From assembly GCF_900090245.1 (NCBI RefSeq), contig NZ_FMDN01000002.1, positions 310,001-374,000 on the forward strand: DNA of 64,000 nt. Reading direction: 5' to 3'. The notes beneath the pieces were generated by a model. The model had not been told where the DNA came from. It searched no databases and was given only the letters and a program-made list of their open reading frames with translations. The DNA is from Micromonospora halophytica (lineage in GTDB: Bacteria > Actinomycetota > Actinomycetes > Mycobacteriales > Micromonosporaceae). Shown piece by piece: positions 62,311-64,000 of this stretch (its first letter is position 1; each line of letters begins with the position of its first letter). The translations under genes were made by a program, and so were the position numbers.

Positions 62311-63744
62311 TCAGGCACGCTCGAAGGTCACCGTGCGCCGCACCGGGTCGGCGGTGACCAGACGGACCTGGATCCGCTCACCCAGCGGCAGCTCGCCGAC
62401 GCAGCGCGCGCGTACCGGCGGGTCGTCCAGCGCCACCGTGCCGCCGGGCTGCCGGCCCGGCTTCTGCTGCCCGTTCGGCGGGACGTCGACGTCCAGCACG
62501 GCGGCGGAGAAGGTCTCCCCCACCCGGTGCTCCAGCAGCACCGCCTCGGCCAGTTCGATCGCGCCCCGGGTGGCCGCGCCCGCCGTCCGGTCCGTCGTGG
62601 CCATCACCTCGGGCAGCTTCGGCAGCGCCGCGCGGGCCCAGTCGGGCACCGGCCGCCCCTCGTGCAGGGCCAGGCAGACCTCCGTGGCGTACCGGTCGGC
62701 CAGCCGACGCAGCGGAGCCGTGACGTGGGCGTACGCGGCCGCCACCCCACCGTGTTCGGGCTGCTCGGGCAGTGGGCCGTCGAAGGCCGTGTACGCCGCG
62801 CCCCGCATCAGCTCGGCCGCCTGGTCGACGAAGGCCGCCGCCCGGGGCTGCGAGGCGTCCAACCCGACCAGCAACTCGCCGACGCCGGTCCCCTCCGGCC
62901 AGTGCACGCCCAGCGGGGCGGCCGCCGCGCGCAGCCGGGCCACCGCCTCCGGCTTCGGCGGCGGCATCGTCCGCAGCAGCCCGATCCCGCCGGCGAGCAT
63001 GATGTCGGCGGCGGCCATGCCGGTGAGCAGCGAAATCTGCGCGTTGTGGTCCTCCATCGGCACCGGGCCGCGCAGCACCAGCCGCCAGCCGTCACCGTCG
63101 GGCTCGACGTCCTGCTCGGGCAGGGGCAGGTTGACCGCACCCCGGCGCAGCCCACGCTCGGTCAGCAGGGCGCCGATCTCGGGCAGCAGGGCGATCGGCT
63201 CGGGCAGCGTCCCGGCGTCGGCGGCGGCCTGCACCCCGACGTAGTCGAGCTTGGCGCGGCTGCGTACCCGGGCACGCTCCAGCGTGACGGCGACCGTCGC
63301 GCCGTCACCGTCGAGGTCGATGGTCCAGACCACCGCCGACCGGTCGGCGTCGGGCAGCAGGCTGGCCGCGCCCTCGCTGAGCGTGTGCGGGTGCAGCGGC
63401 ACATTGCCGTCGGGCAGGTAGACGGTCTGCCCGCGCCGCCAGGTCTCCTCCTCCAGCGCGCCGCCGGGGCGAACGTGCGCGGCGACGTCGGCGATGGCGT
63501 ACCGCACCCGGTAACCCCCGCCGGGGCGACGGCTGAGGTGCATCGCCTGGTCGAGGTCGCGCGAGCTCGCCGGGTCGACCGTGACGAACGGGACGTCGGT
63601 GCGGTCGACCCCGGCCGGTGGCCCGGCGGCGGCCGCCTCGTCCGCCTCACGCTGCGCCGCGGCCGGGAAACCCTCGGGCAGTCCCAGCTCACGGCGCAGC
63701 GCGCCGAAGTCGATACGGGGCGCCACTACGCGTCGGATGACCAC
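62311..63744 (-). CDS. RNase II/R (RNB domain) family exoribonuclease
   Basis: A 477-aa protein dominated by the RNB catalytic domain. The magnesium-binding VDPASSRDLDQAMHL and the downstream YAIADVAAHV segment are present, as is AYAHVTAPLRRLADRYATEV. It is shorter than RNase R and lacks clear N-terminal cold-shock domains, as in the actinobacterial short RNB proteins. GTG 63744 starts MVIRRVVAPRID. It degrades RNA 3' to 5' by family inference. The 167 bp between it and npdG contains no gene. Confidence 0.88.
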   Translation of the reverse strand: MVIRRVVAPRIDFGALRRELGLPEGFPAAAQREADEAAAAGPPAGVDRTDVPFVTVDPASSRDLDQAMHLSRRPGGGYRVRYAIADVAAHVRPGGALEEETWRRGQTVYLPDGNVPLHPHTLSEGAASLLPDADRSAVVWTIDLDGDGATVAVTLERARVRSRAKLDYVGVQAAADAGTLPEPIALLPEIGALLTERGLRRGAVNLPLPEQDVEPDGDGWRLVLRGPVPMEDHNAQISLLTGMAAADIMLAGGIGLLRTMPPPKPEAVARLRAAAAPLGVHWPEGTGVGELLVGLDASQPRAAAFVDQAAELMRGAAYTAFDGPLPEQPEHGGVAAAYAHVTAPLRRLADRYATEVCLALHEGRPVPDWARAALPKLPEVMATTDRTAGAATRGAIELAEAVLLEHRVGETFSAAVLDVDVPPNGQQKPGRQPGGTVALDDPPVRARCVGELPLGERIQVRLVTADPVRRTVTFERA

Positions 63745-63809
63745 GGGTCAATCCTGGCAGCCCGGCGGAACATCCGCTCTCCGGCGTGACGGCGGCGTTC
63801 GTCGTACGG

Positions 63810-64000
63810 TCAGCCGGTGGCTTTCCGGGCGCGGGACCGGGCGCCGGCGGGCGCGGCGGCGCGGGCGGTGGCCGTACCCGAAGGGGCCTTGCGGGCGGTG
63901 ACCTTCGTCGCGGTGACCTTCTTCGCGGGAGCCTTCTTCGCCGCCGCCTTGCGCGCGGTCGTCGAGGAGGTCGCGGTGACCTTCTTCGCGGGGGCCTTCT
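63810..64000 (-). CDS. C-terminal part of a Lys/Ala-rich (histone-like) protein
   Basis: The minus strand is open from the window edge to the stop at 63810-63812. The 63 visible residues are almost only Lys, Ala, Pro, Thr and Arg, with repeats such as KAPAKKVTAT and ARKAAAKKAPAKKVTA. Such tails occur on HU-like and other nucleoid-associated actinobacterial proteins. The rest of the gene, and so its true identity, lies beyond the window. Confidence 0.7.
   Translation of the reverse strand, partial: KAPAKKVTATSSTTARKAAAKKAPAKKVTATKVTARKAPSGTATARAAAPAGARSRARKATG

Noticed and set aside
1..64000. tRNA or rRNA genes
   Set aside because: I looked for T-arm GGTTCGA-type and cloverleaf patterns by eye and saw none. 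The only tRNA-linked element is the T-box. A tRNAscan run would settle this.

Overview
The window is very GC-rich, with GTG starts, many leaderless-type promoters, F420 enzymes, LuxR/MalT-type ATPases, GlnE-controlled glutamine synthetase and WYL/TetR/XRE regulators. This fits a filamentous actinomycete, most likely of the Micromonosporaceae (inference from protein style and repeat sequences recalled from that family; no search was run). Nearly all of it is chromosomal core. I see no prophage, transposase, CRISPR array, rRNA or tRNA.

Layout. 0-3.5 kb: site-2 protease, small proteins and a Ser/Thr kinase split by an apparent frameshift. 3.5-6.1 kb: late cobalamin genes (cobU-cobT fusion, cobS). 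6.2-14.4 kb: gcvT, pepA, lpdA and a two-lipoyl-domain E2 (sucB/dlaT). 14.5-21.8 kb: accessory block with LtrA, an F420 luciferase-like enzyme, a GntR/SRPBCC pair facing a three-gene cassette of small proteins, an SDR39U1 protein and a secreted esterase. 22-30.8 kb: envelope-type membrane proteins around lipB and lipA; between lipB and lipA sits an archaeal-type aspS, read the other way, with a well-formed T-box leader. 30.9-34.2 kb: a LuxR-family ATPase. 34.3-37.2 kb: DUF4191, RDD and glnA. 37.4-42.3 kb: two tandem MptB-like mannosyltransferases and another membrane protein. 42.5-44.8 kb: XRE-cupin regulator facing a thioredoxin-reductase/methyltransferase fusion. 44.8-48.6 kb: glnE with a glutamine amidotransferase. 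48.6-56.3 kb: TetR/glyoxalase pair with twin operators, LD-carboxypeptidase, a large secreted amylase, and VOC, WYL and DUF350 genes. 56.4-64 kb: glnA2, nadE, panB, a lipoprotein, npdG, an RNase II/R-family enzyme and the tail of a Lys/Ala-rich protein.

Two metabolic themes tie the core together. One is lipoate: LipB and LipA make the cofactor carried by the E2 encoded here (and by GcvH elsewhere), LpdA reoxidises it, and GcvT works in the glycine cleavage system. The other is glutamine: GlnA with its predicted adenylylation tyrosine, its modifying enzyme GlnE, a GlnA2 paralogue without that tyrosine, and glutamine-using NadE.

The most notable features are: (1) the T-box with a GAC (Asp) specifier ahead of a second-type aspS that separates lipB from lipA; (2) several families of long imperfect palindromes between genes, one copy of which lies in frame inside a glycosyltransferase gene; (3) the reductase-methyltransferase fusion with its own regulator; (4) expanded in-frame tandem repeats in several membrane or modular proteins; (5) two genes broken by single-base indels.
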